The translations under genes were made by a program, and so were the position numbers. 64,000 bases of DNA from Anticarsia gemmatalis (taxonomy: Eukaryota > Arthropoda > Insecta > Lepidoptera > Erebidae), in the NCBI RefSeq assembly GCF_050436995.1, contig NC_134765.1:11342257-11406256 (forward strand), written 5' to 3'. Positions 26,101 through 41,100 of this stretch are shown here, piece after piece; position 1 is the first letter of the stretch, and each line of letters starts with the position of its first letter. The notes under the pieces are model-generated. The model was not told the DNA's origin. It saw nothing but the letters and a program-made list of their open reading frames with translations, and ran no database searches.

Positions 26101-29100
26101 TGTAGTTAAATTAAACAACAGTGAATGTAGATTGGCTTTGTCGTTCATTCTTTCCGTACGATAATGGTACCATGAGTTACGAATTTGACAGATGCTGTAG
26201 TAACGAACTATTACTATAGTAGTTACGGCACTCACCGACTTTTAGCTTCGTGAGAGCGTATTGTTTTACAAATTATTGAAGTTATTTTCCATTAAAAAAT
26301 GTTCGATAGAACAAATATTGGTTGTGATATGTTTGAAACTGCTGCATTCAAAGATGAACGACGTGAACAAAGACATTTCAAAGTGGTATGCGGGAATTAA
26401 GTGGAAATCCCCCCAATCTCTCAATAATTGTAAAACAAAGTTTAAAAACTATATCGACTAACAAAGAAGTGTTTATAGAATTTTGTGATTTATTATGTCA
26501 ACACATGGGTTTAAAATCATCTCAAAGAGTTTCATTAGCATCAAAGGTAAGCCTGTTAAGCTTACCTTTGATTTGTATGTATGTATTTGTATCAGCGTGT
26601 TGTTGGGGAGGCGAACCATTTTTTCCCAAGAGGCCACAAGGGTGATCATTGTAAAAGTTACTTCAGCTTTAAACCATGCAGTTTTTGCAAACATGTTCAT
26701 AAAGTTTCCTAGGACGCGGCTGGAAAGAGGATTATTTAAACAAAGATGAAAATAAAATTAGTTGTTAATTAGAATCCTTGCACTAGCACTAAAACGTAAC
26801 TGAGGTGTTTTCTTTTGTCCCCGGCTGACAGTAAACAAAAAGCAATAACACAAAATCAAAAATACACGAAAACGTCCCAAATTATATGTAAGCGACGACT
26901 TCTTATTTTTGTTGGTTAATACTACCATATCAATTTGAAACGTGTGTCGTATTTTCTCTCTGTCTGTCTTATGTGAATAGAAAGAGATAGAACTACAACA
27001 CTCAAGCTTAGTCAAGTTACAGATTGAATGTTGACATTATGTCGCAAAACCACAGATTAAAAATCTTACTACGAATGATATAGTTTTAACTATAACGAGA
27101 GTAGTTAACGTCAAAACAACTCATGGTACGAACATTTAAGCCCACTGTTGTAGTTGCGTTCTCACGTTAACTACTCTAGTTAAGTAAGATGATTTAACTA
27201 CGCCAACTCATGGTAGAGCTACAGGACACATGCTCGGGTGAGGAGGGCGACGTCGGCTACAGACATGCTCGCAGTAGTGTGCGGAGTGCGCCGCGACGGA
27301 CCACGCTTCACTTTCTTTTTTTCTAAAGACAACTCCCGCACTAAGAATTGCTCTTGTGTCGCGGGGACTTTTACAAACATACAAACAACGAACTCAAAGC
27401 ACAACCAGACCCGAAACAATTGTTTGTGGATCGCACAAATAATTGTTCCGAATGGGAATCGAACCCACGACCTCCCGACGCAATGGTAGCAGCGTGGTGA
27501 CCTTAACCACTGCGCCATGGAGTTTGTCAAACTGCAGCATGAGCTGCTTCTACCCTTGTGTCCCGTCATTTATCTGAAATGTGAACGTTTCGAATGCATG
27601 GCCTTTTTACTTCTAAATCTATAGATCTTGTTATTTTGTGCAAAGTAGTGACCTTGTTGACGTATAATATTGTTCTCGGACCTTTCTAGGGGCTCCCAAA
27701 TTATGAGCACATTTCTGATTGTTATTCGGTTCATTCACGTTTCTTTCATATAATGTATTTATGTTTGAGACCACTGCTAGTTGTGTGCACCATACTTTAA
27801 CGAGGAGGCCGACGGGTGTCGCGTGTTGCGTCTGTGTGAGTATAAGGCCGAGACACACAAGCACACCCAAGATAAGGGTGGCACTGAAATAGCGAGTGAG
27901 TCATCGCCGCGCGCCGCCGCCGCCGTCACTAAATACATATAATTACATCAAGTTGTGTTTAACACAAAGCGCACTTAATTACTCACCGCGCAGCACATAC
28001 GGTACTGTGCAGTGAACTGAGTGAGTGTGGCAGAACTGAGCGTCACACACGTCCCACTACCGCTGCTGCGCGCTCACAGCACCGCGCCACTAGCACCACC
28101 TCCATGCACACTATTGTGTTTCCTATTAATTAATTAATATTACAATAAATAAAGCTTACAGTCAAACCACAAAGACTTAAACGTAAAATCTCTAGATATA
28201 GATGTTGTGTATGATGTATTTTACGTGGCACCGACCTTTCCTTATAGCGTCTGTATAAGGAGAGGTCGGCGTAAAAGACGAACTATGACTCCATGTAAGG
28301 ACTTTTCATGGCATTTCAAAAGACATGCGATACCTAACGGTTACGATACAAACAAATGCGACGCGGCAGCGATGCGTTTTATTGAAATAATGGGTCTATC
28401 CCACTAGTCCCGTTGAGTTGTCCCGTGACGGGACAACTGGCACTATTTTGTCCCAGTTGTCCCGTGGCGGGACAAGTGACACTGTTTTGGTGCCAGTTGT
28501 CCCGTTGCAGAAAAATCACGGGACTAATGGGACAGACGGAAGGGTCAAAACAACTGGTTCCATTGAGTTGTTGTGTGACAACAGGTACTTGGTATTTTGG
28601 TAAGATAGCAGACGTTATACGTTGTTTTGTAGTACATTTTCTCTTAATTTCTAGTAGATAAATTGAAATTACATTAGGCACATGTTGAATTGACTTGAGT
28701 GTGTGAGCTGCTCCAGGGGCCTGTTAACAATATATTTTTAGTTTCCTTGCATTATGTTTTTTCAAGTAGGGAATTTCGGATAAGCATTTTACAGTTATGG
28801 TATGGAAGGTCATAGATATAGACACTCTTGTCCATTTAATTATAAAGTGAAAAGCCCAAATGGTAAAAAAAAAACTTCTTGTGAATTTAAAGTTTACATA
28901 GAGTAGCGTACAATTCATCATCTGCGAACCAGTTGTTTTGACCTTTCCGTCTGTCCCATTAGTCCCGTGATTTTTCCGCAACGGGACAACTGGCACCAAA
29001 ACACTGTCACTTGTCCCGCCACGGGATAACTGGGACAAAATAGTGCCAGTTGTCCCGTCACGGGACAACTCAACGGGACTAGTGGGATAGACCCGAAATA

Positions 29101-32100
29101 ATACACCTTTTTGGGCATCCCTAGTTAGCTAACCGCTGGAAATGTGTCCTAATTAAATGGCTAATTCATGGTGAGTTAGCGAAAAAGTAAGTGAGCAGAA
29201 GATCCTGCGCGACGTTCAGGCCGTGAGCACAGAGCGGGCACGTATCATAATGTACATAATTATAGTGAGTCGCCGGACAGTCGCCTCCACACCTCGCCAA
29301 CCTGCAAGAAGTGTGCGCGCCAAGCTTTCACCACACGACCTTCACGACCTTTTACTAAGTACCTACAGTCCTACATCCATCAAATATTAGCTGACTAAAG
29401 AGCTTACCCGCTTTACATAATACATGTAGGTTAAGAAATAGACAGACACAATCTCACTCCTTATGTCTGAATCATTTAAATTAAATATAGATGATAATAT
29501 GACTCACTGCTGTAAGCGGGTCACCCGTCATTTGGGACTGAAGTATTCTCCAAAAACCAACAGCAATCCACCACACTTGACGCTAACCAAGAGCGGAAAC
29601 TATTCTTTGGCATGCTACAACGCCTATAAGAGATGTTGTCGAGTCCTGAAGCATGCCAAGACAGAGGTCGCGACAGTGTGCGCGTGCATATAGGGATGCC
29701 GAACAAGCCATTTACTTGCCGATTTCGATAATGTGCGCCAGGATTAAGCAATAAAAATAACTTGTATTCCGAGCCATTAGGCAAAGGCCATTCCAAAAAG
29801 CAAGTAAATAGTTTAGGGGTCAATGTATGCGTTTTTACAATAAAATCTCTATTTAAATCACTGTGACATTAAAAAATCTAAGATTATTTGTGACAAAGCT
29901 TCGGCCTGTGCTGCTTGTACCAAGTCTGTTTCAAAATAGTACCGTACATAATAATATATGTACAAAATTGATGTAAGAAGATTCACTGTATCAACGTTTC
30001 AGTTTTCATAAATTATACTATTTACATATTATTATGTATTTGTAACGTTTTTTCTCGATAAGCTCACAGTAAATTATCAATATACAATTGATTTGCTTTG
30101 TTTCTTTTCACGAGCTACCGCTTTTCCGTAACGATGGCAAATTGTTAACACGATGACGATTTTAAATAAATTATGTAGTATATACTTGCAAAGAGTTTGA
30201 ACCTTGCACACATCTGCTGAGGAAACTGAGGGTAGTTGAATCCGGTTTAATTACTTATCTACATTTAGTTCCTATGTTTAATGAAGGGGGGCTGGGAGGT
30301 TTAAATGGCTCGTCACTTGGTATCATTGTTAGCTGATAACGCGAGGAGTGATGGGACGGGCAGCAGTGAGTGTGGTGGTGTCGTGGTACTCGTAGTGGTG
30401 TCGGCACAGTCGCCCCTCGTCAGTCACTAGTCCTGCGCACGTGGCGGCTCGCGTGCACATACACTACTACAGAACATTGTACAATACATAGACTGACATA
30501 GAGTAGAGGCACTCAGGCAGGTGCGGAGCGCGGCAATTCGGTGCGCTGATAAAGTGCCTGATAACAACATTCGCCACTAATGTATTTGTTCAACCATTAG
30601 AAACATTAAACTGTTTCACGTTCAATATTTTTAGAGACTAGCAAAGGTCGACGATAGTATAACAATTATATTATATGTATATTCTTACATTACCGTCACG
30701 ATACTCACGACACTGCGACCTTGTCGAGCTTTTATTATAAGTTGAAGTTCATATCATACGTAACTGGTTATGTGAAACCAGAAAGTATTCATGTATGACT
30801 TAATATTTATTAACGTCTAGTGGGAAGGTACTCGGCAGGTATCTGTGAAGTGTTTGGGAATACAGGGGCGTACTGCAAGTATTGCGACACTATCATGTGT
30901 CATGTCAGTCCTGTGTATGTTGGACACGATGACACGACACTTCACGAGAGTGTCGCGACTCGCGAGCCACGTCACACGTCACACGTCACAGTGCTCCGGC
31001 ACTACTCAGAGTCAGCTGCGTGGCTGGTGGTCATCGATGCTGCCTCCGAGCCTGCACACTTACCAGCGTTGATTTGTTCATTCTGTATGATATTGTATCA
31101 ACTTGAATGTAACATGAATTCACCGCATGAATCACGATACTAAGTGTTGGCATTAGACTGTCTGGTGTATGGGGCCCGGGCCCTGCACCCTCGCCCCCGA
31201 GTGTAGAGAGTAGTGTAAGGTGATGTCATCGCACTGGATGTAGGACATGCCTCGGCCTCCTCGGCGCGCTGCCCTCGCCACACCGCCGCCCCGCCACCGC
31301 ACCACCCCGCCACCCCGCTCCGTCCATCGCTATAATATTCGTGTGTTCACTTCGGTCATTCGGACAAGAAAGGCCCGCTGCCATAATTGGTGCTATCGAA
31401 ATTCATCGAACATTCAATATGTAGGCACTAGGCAGGTAATTACTTCCACAAAACACGTGTTTGTCTGCATTATAGCTATTTAACGTTTTCATTTACTCAA
31501 GATTAGAGAGAGAACTAATGGTCACATTATCATTGGGTTACTGGGTTAGGTGACAAGTACAGTGTGTCTATGTTATGTATGGACTACCTCAATATGATGA
31601 TGACATAAAAAATATGTTCCTACTCATAGCTGATATAGCTTATTGCAGATCTTGCGTCTACTCAAACATTACGTAGTCAATAAGGGTAGCATATCTAAAC
31701 TTTGTCATAAGAGAATGTGAATGTGATATCCAAGGAGATTGGTATACACTTTATACTGGATATTAACAAGCACGTAAAGTGTAGAGCACCGAGCAGTAGA
31801 GTCGTGCAAGCGTTGACTCGCTCGTAACGTTCTTGGAGGTCAACTGAGGAGGGCAGCCCGAATTCTTAGCGGCAGCAATGTGAACTGGAACCAAATAAAC
31901 TATACATTCCCAAGTACATAACATAGCTTATAATTAATTAAGTAAGTAGATGTTATTTGTTGGTCGTTAAGAATTTCCGCCGGAATGTTGAGATCATTGC
32001 GATAACCAGCGCCGCACACAAGCACACAAGCACACACCGCACACACAGCGCACGTGCGAGTCACGTGGCTCGCTACAAATTCATAACATTATATTGTTTT

Positions 32101-35100
32101 GTTTTATTCTTATTTATTGTGGACGTCATGACGACATGCTTCACTAACGCCCTTAACAAGTTTACCTAATCATATTGTTTTGAGAGCCTGAGAGGTCATG
32201 TGCCAAGTCTTAAACCAGTTTTCAACAATATAATTGTCACCTTCCTCTGAAGTTTCAGCGTCGTTGTTGTTAATTCACAGCGCTCACCACTTGTCAATTG
32301 TGGTCACATTATTACTTCGACGCGGGGACGCGGTATGTAAGCTAATAGAAATCATGTTTATTGTGTCAAGTTCGTTTGTTTGTAAACATATCGATGTTAT
32401 GTAGCAGGTAGAGTGGATGCGTCGCTCGGCTTCGCTCTGAGTCGGCTCTGAGTCGGCCCGGCTCGCTCGTGACCGCAGAAATCAACTCGTAACGACTTTA
32501 TAATTGTGTGTTGTATTTACTTAATGACGCGATTAACATCTGGTTTCCTTGAGTTGAACAAGTCTAGCCGCGAGCCACTATGTATGTATGCATGACCAGT
32601 AATGACCACGTAGGTATGACTGTGAATCTACTGTTTGCAGACACATCGCTACTTCGGGGAAGAAAGGGCGTAAAAGCCACTTTTGGCCAAAATGAGTTAA
32701 TAATGCAACTTTGTTTAGTTTTCGACGCTCTATCGATCTGTATATTTAAAATTTCAATATTCCCAAAAAAATGGCTTTTACCCCCATGATTTTTTTCTCA
32801 CCAAAACCATTTTTATTAAAAAAAATTGACGTATATGACATTATTTAATTATTTCAAATTAATAAGGGCGTATCACCATAGTATGAAAGAATATTTGGTC
32901 GTAAATACAATATTTATTACGTATAAATTAACTAAAATTGATAAAATAGTATAAAATAATGGTATGTTTGTAATTTATTCTACTAGGTAGGTATTGGTGT
33001 ATTAAATAAATAAATTTAGTTAAGATGCAAATCAGTTTTATTCATTCATAAATCAAATCAAATTGACAATAATTAGTAATCTTCTTTTTTTTCTATTTCC
33101 TTTTCTGTTTTTTGTTTCGTTTTCTTACTTTTTATTAGATGATAGTAATTATTTATCACAGTTAACTTAAAATTTAAATTAATGAAAATAATCAATGTTC
33201 AATTCAATTAAATCTTTTCGTTTGTTTCACTATTCATGAATCGTGTGCATTTAACTTAACAGGTAGGTAACCTAATTCGTTATAATAAATTTTGTAATAT
33301 AGAACTATGATAAATCAGATAATAATTATTATTATGCTATTATTTTGAGCTTCTATGCACCTTAATTTCAATAGTCACCACATTAAATCTTACAAAATTA
33401 TAATAATTGTAGGTTTACTCACGATAATTGTTATAAGTGGTGCAGTCATTACGACCTTTTCACTGTCTAAAGATGGTTTATACGACACGATGTATGTTAG
33501 CATTATAGATATTTGTGGATTTACGTCCTATAGTACGTATTTATCGACGGTGTAAAAGCCATTCTTATTAAAATTTCGGGTCGTAAATCCATCCTATCTT
33601 CTAAACCATAAGGTCTACTTAAAATTAAGCTTCTTGATATTAAAGAGCACTTAAATGCAAGTAAATATCACCAATTCATTCGAATTTAACTCTATTGGAA
33701 AAAAAGTTATTTTCCAAAATTTAAAAAAAAAATCGTTTTTTCGCTCCCCTGTAAAGTTGCTATTTTGGCTTTTACGCCCTTTCTTCCCCGAAGTAGCGAC
33801 ATGCCCCTTGTCTCTACTAGAATATTTATTGATATTCACATTGGATGCAAGGAACGAACGACGCGACGTGCGACGTCGAGATTCAAGCGAGAGCTTAAGT
33901 TTTATGGTTCCTGTATTATAACAGCCTTGTCCGGCTTATGTCATGTTATTATATTATGTACCTAGCCTCACTGTGTGGTGGTGTATGATACTGTATAATG
34001 ATGTGGTATGTAATGTGTGTGACTGTCCGTGTTGCAGAGGGAGGCTCGTACGGCGGCGGCGTGTCGCCCGCGCTGCGCGACGCGCTCAACACCATCCGCG
34101 AGGCGTGGGCCGAGCCGCGCTCCCTGCGCGCCGCGCCGCCACGGTCTGTACTCTGTGAACACTGCACACTCTCCACACTCTGCACACCACTAATTAATTA
34201 TGTACCATGGAGAGACTTAATATATTTAATTATTATATTAATTCACTGTGAACAGATTGGTAAAATAAACATAATTTCAAAGTTGTTCATTAACCAGGAA
34301 TAAAACTCACTATTCATTAGATTTTGAATTTTAAAACTAAATAATTATAAAAATACTAAAATTTTCTACGATAAGTGGTTATTTTCTTATCGTCATAATT
34401 ATTCAATTGGTCTTGCAAATTTCAATAAGCAATTTTGGTTTCTATGAGCATGATTTTTTCATTTTATTTGACAGCACTGGTCTCGTGTAGTCCCAAAATA
34501 ACAAATGTACCTAGGTATATAAAATACTAAAACAAATAAAAAAAATATATGTATTGTTCTGATAAGGCGAGTCGCAGACACAAATGAATAATGGGGTGAT
34601 TTGACACGTATAAAAGCTCCTATCTATTGACACATTCAAATAGAAAAAGTAGTTTTTTTGCGTTTCATTCCCGGTTAATCACGGAATTCATAAAGAAATA
34701 CGAATGCAGTACTATTTAAATAAAAAAGTGTTTCCTTTCAGTGAATTAAGAAATATTTAATTTTAAATTAGTTTCCTCTACAGCCCAACATTTTTATCTC
34801 ACTCTGAATAATATACATTCAGCCATGCACAGTACCTGCGCGCTTGCACACTCGCACTAGGAACTTGGTGAACTGGTGAACGATCTGTGAGATAGTTACT
34901 GTTAAGATACCTCATTCGCAAATGTTTGCTTCAGACGTGTTGTCACTCTTAAATATTGAGGTTCGTTATGGCGCATGGATTGTTAGGAGCTGTAACTACC
35001 TACGACTAGTTACTCCGTAGGTACAAACTGTGAAAGTTGCCATGTAGAGTACGTGGCGGCGGCGGTAGTGTCGTTGTCGTGGTGATGCGCGCGCGACCGA

Positions 35101-38100
35101 TAATAGCTCTCCGGTGGGGTCAGCTCCGCGAGTGTCTGCCGAGGCCCGAGCAGAGCCGAGAGCGCCGGCTGCCACACACTTGCTCCCACAATGTACTCAG
35201 TGTACGCGTGTGCCGCTACTTGCAAGTATCGCGCTCTGAGGCGAGCTCTCTGCATAGTGCATAGTGACTAACGTGTCAAACGCTCATACTTCACTTATTA
35301 GTTTCTCTTCAATCCATAAATAACTAGGTAACATGCACAGTAATACGCTATGTATCGTAGTTATGTGCGTCGTGCGCGCTGTGGCGGCGGACGGGAACCG
35401 CGCATCTGTCACAACAACACTGCTGTGTTGTGTGAGTGCAAACAATGCCGCACTAGCGATGCTCTCACTTACTATACATATAATATAGCTAGATTAGCTA
35501 GCTATAAAATATTTCATAGCTAGCTGCGGAGCGGATTGCACTCAAAGAAATACTTACTTTATAACTGCGATCCCGCCTATCGTACCTAATTAACAACATT
35601 TATTTTTGTTGGAACCTCTTATTGTGTATACAGAGAATTCTAATCTTAGCATATTTAATCAAGGCTTGGTACTACGGCGTTTATGATAATGTTTTGTTGT
35701 TTGTTCCGGATCCAGAGCGAGTGTGTAATCTGAGCGTATTATATGTATTCATGAGACAGGTGTTAGTGCGCGAGCGGTGCGCAGCGGTGGCGGCGATCAC
35801 GCTCCCGTGTCACTGGTGTCAGTTGAGTCAGTTCAGTGTGTCCGGTGGTCAACTGTTACTGGTCAGTGACGGATCAGTGGCATGCGGTGCGTGCGTGATG
35901 CTCCTCGCGCTCTGCCGCTCACACAACTGTACCACTCATCTCGCTGCACGTATAGGCCACTATAGGCACTAGGCGGACAGCACTAGAGCACAGCACTCTC
36001 CTCGCGTGAGAGCTCGCGGCTCGCACGCGCGCACGCCTCATTGACGACTCGGCGGCGCTCCTCGCCCCTCGCACAAATATGTCAAGTATCCGCGCATAGC
36101 GATACATCGACGGCCCGCTAGCGCCGCGAGCCGCCGTGGCGCACTCCGCCGGCGATGTAATACGCGCGCCGCGGCGTGCTTTCATGATGCTCGCCTGAAA
36201 TAATCATGGAATATATTCGTGTCGGTGGCAGTCCGCCGCGGACGCGCCGCGCTTACACTAGTGTTCATATTTTGACCGCTGCAGGTAGTATAGAACGAAA
36301 CGAAATAAAATAAAATACGATACGATAAATGAAAAGTGTACAATTCAGTAAGTGGTAGTGGGCGGTACAAGGAGGCATGAGGAAGGCGCGCGTCGTCGCC
36401 GGATCCACCTCACACTCGCAAGCAGGTGAGGTTTTATGTAACAGCGGCACGAGCCGCCGGGAGCAGCGCCAGTGTGGTGGCGGGCTGGCGAGCGTCTCAC
36501 ACGATAATACGAGGCCTCACTAATCCGTGATAGTTCGAGGAGTGTCAGACTTTTTATTCTTTAGCTTGTTCAAATGTAATACTCCTGGGCAAGAGGCCTC
36601 TCCTCCTTTTCCAAATGTAGTCATTTGTAAGCTTCGCTGTGGCTTCCTGCGCAACATCCTTTTCGTTCTTTGAATGGCATCGGCATCAGCTGTCCTCTGC
36701 TAGAATTAGGCGAGTTAGAGAGTGCGAGAGTCGGTCCTTTTAACGCCTAGCTTAAACAATCTTCAGTTGAAATTGAAACTTTTAAACTTTTGGTCAGACT
36801 ATTTTTGGGCACCGTAGGTTTATCTGGGTAGAGTGGGTAGGTACTTAGGCTCTCGCGCTCAATGACATACAATGTATAATGTACAGTACATGCGTTTCGG
36901 TTTCTGTGATAAGAGGCTCATATTGAAATGAACCGAACTCGAGTTAGGTTTGTTCTTCATAGACTCAGGTGATTCGTTTGACGCGATACTCCTGTCTCCT
37001 CGCCACTTGTCGCCACGCGCTGTGCTAGTGTTACTCGTGGTATGTTTCCACTGCACTACTACACAGCACCTACTGCCGTCTACACACATCTGCATTATTT
37101 GAACTATTTCCCAGAATCAATGATGACGCCTAATGTTAACGACTAGCTGACCCGCGCAACTTCACTTGCGTCACATAAGAGGGAATGGGTTACAATTTTC
37201 CTAATTTTTGTAACATTTTTAGTTGTTACTCTGCTCCTAATGGCGTGATGTTATATAGCCTATAGCCTTCCTCGATAAATGGACTATCTTACACTGAAAT
37301 AATTTTTCGAATCGGACCAGTAGTTCCTGAGATTAGCGCGTTCAAACAAACAAACTCTCCAGCTTTATAATATTAGTATAGATTAATTGATCTCAATTCT
37401 TATGTCCTCTCACACACGTACTGTCACGTTTGTTGTAGTCGTTTATAAACTTTACTCAATTTCATCGGTTTAACGCAGAAACTATTAGGAAAACTCATTA
37501 CATACTTACTAGTTACTAGGTACACTAGTTGTATATTAGTACGAAGTGTACAAGTGTATGCGCACGTGTTCTAGCAAATTATTCAGATACATTTTATGAA
37601 AGGGACTCCTACGAACAATCAATCATGTTTGGCGCTTATCAATTATTCCTCTCACCTCAAAGAGAGAGATCTGACTCGTTCACTCCTCCGCGCTTAACGT
37701 TATTGTTGAGTTTAGGCAAGTAAGTGATCTCTTGTACAGTTTGTTTGTACTGACTATCGGCTATTTGTGCGTATTACTTCAAAGTTCCTATCCTGCACGT
37801 CGTGAGTGTGATGTGTGTGATGAGTAGCAGCGAGCGAGGGTCCGCGCCACGCGCCAGCCTCCGGTCACGCCCTAATAAAACATGTAATGTATTTTCCTCT
37901 CATGTTTATTCAATGGTTCCTTTTCACTAAACATGTTTTCTTGTTAATGTTTTCCAACACAGTGCACACGTGAACACTGCAACACCAACATGCTGATCTG
38001 ATTTCTACTTCATTACGCGACTTACGCGAGTTAACCAGTGTTCTGAGACAACGTTCATCCGCTGAGCATTTAACAAGCCTCCCTTATATCCCTTGTACGA

Positions 38101-41100
38101 GTATCATTGACATGACGAGACACACTCTACGCTGTGTACACACGGAGTGGTTCGCGATACAGTGAGAGTGTTGTGTTTCATGAATGATATGTATTAGTGC
38201 ATGTGGCAGTAGTTACCCTCGCCCGCGCGCCCGCCGACCACCACTGAACCGGTCGAGCGACTCTCGCCACTCGTGTACTGACACTGTAACACTGCGACAC
38301 TGTCACACTGTGACACTAGGTAACACTAGGTAACACACTAACAGCTAGTGGTAACGTATACATTACCTAGTCTTTGTGCGCTGTACGTAATTATGCAGTT
38401 AGGTGAGCTGTGCGCTGCGGAATAATTCACTTAAACAAGTTTGTGAACACTGGCATATACTCGACAAACCAGTAGTGACCATTGTACTTGTGAATCAGTG
38501 TGTGTACTGTACGAGTGTATGTATATTGTTTATACATAGTATAGTAGTGTACACTTGTACACTCAGTACATCCAGTATCCAGTGTTCAGTGACGGTGGTG
38601 GCAGTGAGGCTGGCGCGCCGAGCTCGGTCCACTGTCCACCACACAGACGAGAATGAAACCATGCGGCCCACGCTTAGTGTGCTGAGCGTCATGCAACTGT
38701 CTAAACAACACGTGCCTTACATACACCGCAGCCGACCGAATCATTCAATCATAAGCGCTTTAATAACATATTGTTGTAAATTCCTAAACATGTGGACTTC
38801 CTCGTGTAAATATGAGTACCTACATCACACATGACTATTAGGATTAATTTAATATAACAAGTTCAGATTATGGACAAAGCTTGTGATTCACGTGTGTCGC
38901 TGTGCGTGTAACTAATGCGGAGCATGTGTGGAGCATGTATGGAGCGTGGCGTGGAGCGTGTGTGGAGCGTGGCGTGACGCGGGGGGCCACCTCGTCAGGA
39001 CAATATCTCCTTCACACGCGTGTGTCTGTGTGTGTGTGTGTGTGTGTGTGGTGAGGTGGTGTTGGCGACGTAATTAATAGTGCACGTGTGTCAGTATGAG
39101 GGCCCCTTGTTGAACCTGCTCCTGCGCACAGTGTTCACTTCGTCCCAGGAAGACAGCTGGAACAAGTACTTATGTCAATGTAAACACCCAGCTCGTACAC
39201 GAACAACAGATATCATAATATTAATAGACAACGAGGTGACTGTCGATTGTTATCATACAATGTCAACGATGTTTACAAAATTAAATAGTCGTTAGTGAGC
39301 AATGTGTTGTCAGCGTCCGTCACTTGACGCGTCTTCGGTCAGTGAGCTCCACACCGCGTCATGTTTGTTTGTTTGTTGGTATGTCGCGTCGAGGCGTGGC
39401 GGCGTGGTGGCGTGGCGGCGTGGCGGAGTGGTGGCGTGGCGGCGTGGTGGCGTGGTGGCGGTCATCGGTCGGCGCGGGCGGTGCTCGCGTGTGTCACACT
39501 GCTCACAATACTCGCGGTGGTGTCATTAGCCGCAGCACCGAGCGCGCTGAGCGTCTGCCGCAGATATGTGACACGTGCTCGTTGTTTTGTTGTGACCACT
39601 TGCGACGCGCTCCACGCTCCGAGCTTCACCGCAGCGTGTTCGCCTCCGCTCCTACTATCTATTGTAGATCTAGATCTAACTGGATTCAGAACGAATTACT
39701 TCTATCTCTGTCATGATGTAGCTCACAAGTACTCTTTTATAAATATATTTGCAGCAGTATTGCATACTGTAGTCGTACTGGCTCGTACCGGCACCGCCGT
39801 GCGTCGCCGCCGCCACCGCACTCCACCGACGTCTTCTATTCTTAAACCACTTCATATACTACAAATATGTTCGCCATGTTCAGCACGCTCGCTCGCTCTG
39901 GTTCGCTGCTGTTGTATGCACCGCTCTCTCTGACCGATGTCGTATATTGTGCACGCAGCCTCAGACAAATACCGACACTATATTTAGTGCGAAAGTATCG
40001 TACCTTCGAGCGCTTCTTGGAGCACTTGGTAGTGTATGCGATTGCCGCGCAGAGGTTTCGGGTTTGAATCATGGTTAGGGCCAAAAAGATTTTTCTGGAT
40101 TTACTGTTGAGAATTTCTGTAAGACTGCCCGGAGTAAGGAAGTTGAGCTTGTAGACCTGTAGCGGATCGCTACATACAGCGACATCTATTAGAACCAGCG
40201 CACAACCAACCGCCACGCGCAGTGTGAGTGTGTGACTGACGTCACAAGTCCTGAATCGCGCTATCGAAGTTTACACTGCAACTGACTATATATACGAGTT
40301 CCCGTCTACAACAGTCGGGCAGCTTAGGCCCACCAGGCATGATCAACTCGCCTGGTCGGAGGATCCTCCCTTTTTGTTGGAGGAACACGATCACCTCGTT
40401 CCTCCACAGACCTCCATGCCTCGGAGAGCACGTAAAGCCGTCAGTCCCATACGATCATATCACATAGAGAGTGTGCCTGTGTATTGTGCACACACTATGA
40501 CACTATAAACAAAGTCCTGGACTGTTGGCCGATTTCAATGAAACTGGCCGCTGTAGCCGAATATCGGCCAGGTGGAAATTATTATTTCGTTACATATGCT
40601 TGCCATTGTCAGAGACACGTAATAAATGTCTGTTTGTATTTTCAGTGGAGCAGTGAGTCGGTCGCGGGTGACGTGCGAATACGCCGCTCAGGAACCAGCG
40701 GTCATGGAACACGCGCCCCTGGCGGAGCTGGCGCGGCCCGGCGCCTCGCCCGGCCTCATGCGCCGCCGCTATTCCGTGCCCGAGACTATCATGAGGAAGT
40801 GAGTTTGACTGATTTGTGTCCTAACGATCATTTAGTAGTGTTCGTGTAACCCTGGTACTGACCGAGGCTCTCGTATGTCGCAGGTACCGCCTGGCGCAGC
40901 AGAGGTCCGACTCGGACGAGAGCGCGCCGGCCACCAGTCGGTCGGCGGCGTCGGCGTCGCCGGCGCCGGGCGACGCCGGGCACAGGTTCGCGCGGCGTGA
41001 CCGCGAGCTGATGCGCAAGTCTGCGCTGATGCGGCGCATGTGGGGGCGCGCCGACTGCCGCGGCTGCTGCTGCTGCGCCGACGAGCCGGCGCCCGACTGC

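Larger units (their letters stand above)
34144..40645. other. Intron 3 of the large gene
   Basis: 6.5 kb without a supported coding exon. It contains a Helitron-like copy (37142-37382), SINE pieces (40010-40130, 40320-40460), a (TG)n run (39018-39050), a GGCGTGGT minisatellite (39393-39466) and CpG-rich islets (35050-35170, 35990-36250, 39480-39640). A possible alternative first exon ends at a donor (AGCAG|GTGAGG) near 36425. Confidence 0.5.

Noticed and set aside
39324..39933. Overlapping ORFs of 130 and 190 codons
   Set aside because: They cross the GGCGTGGT minisatellite and a CpG islet; composition is low complexity and no splice pattern supports them.
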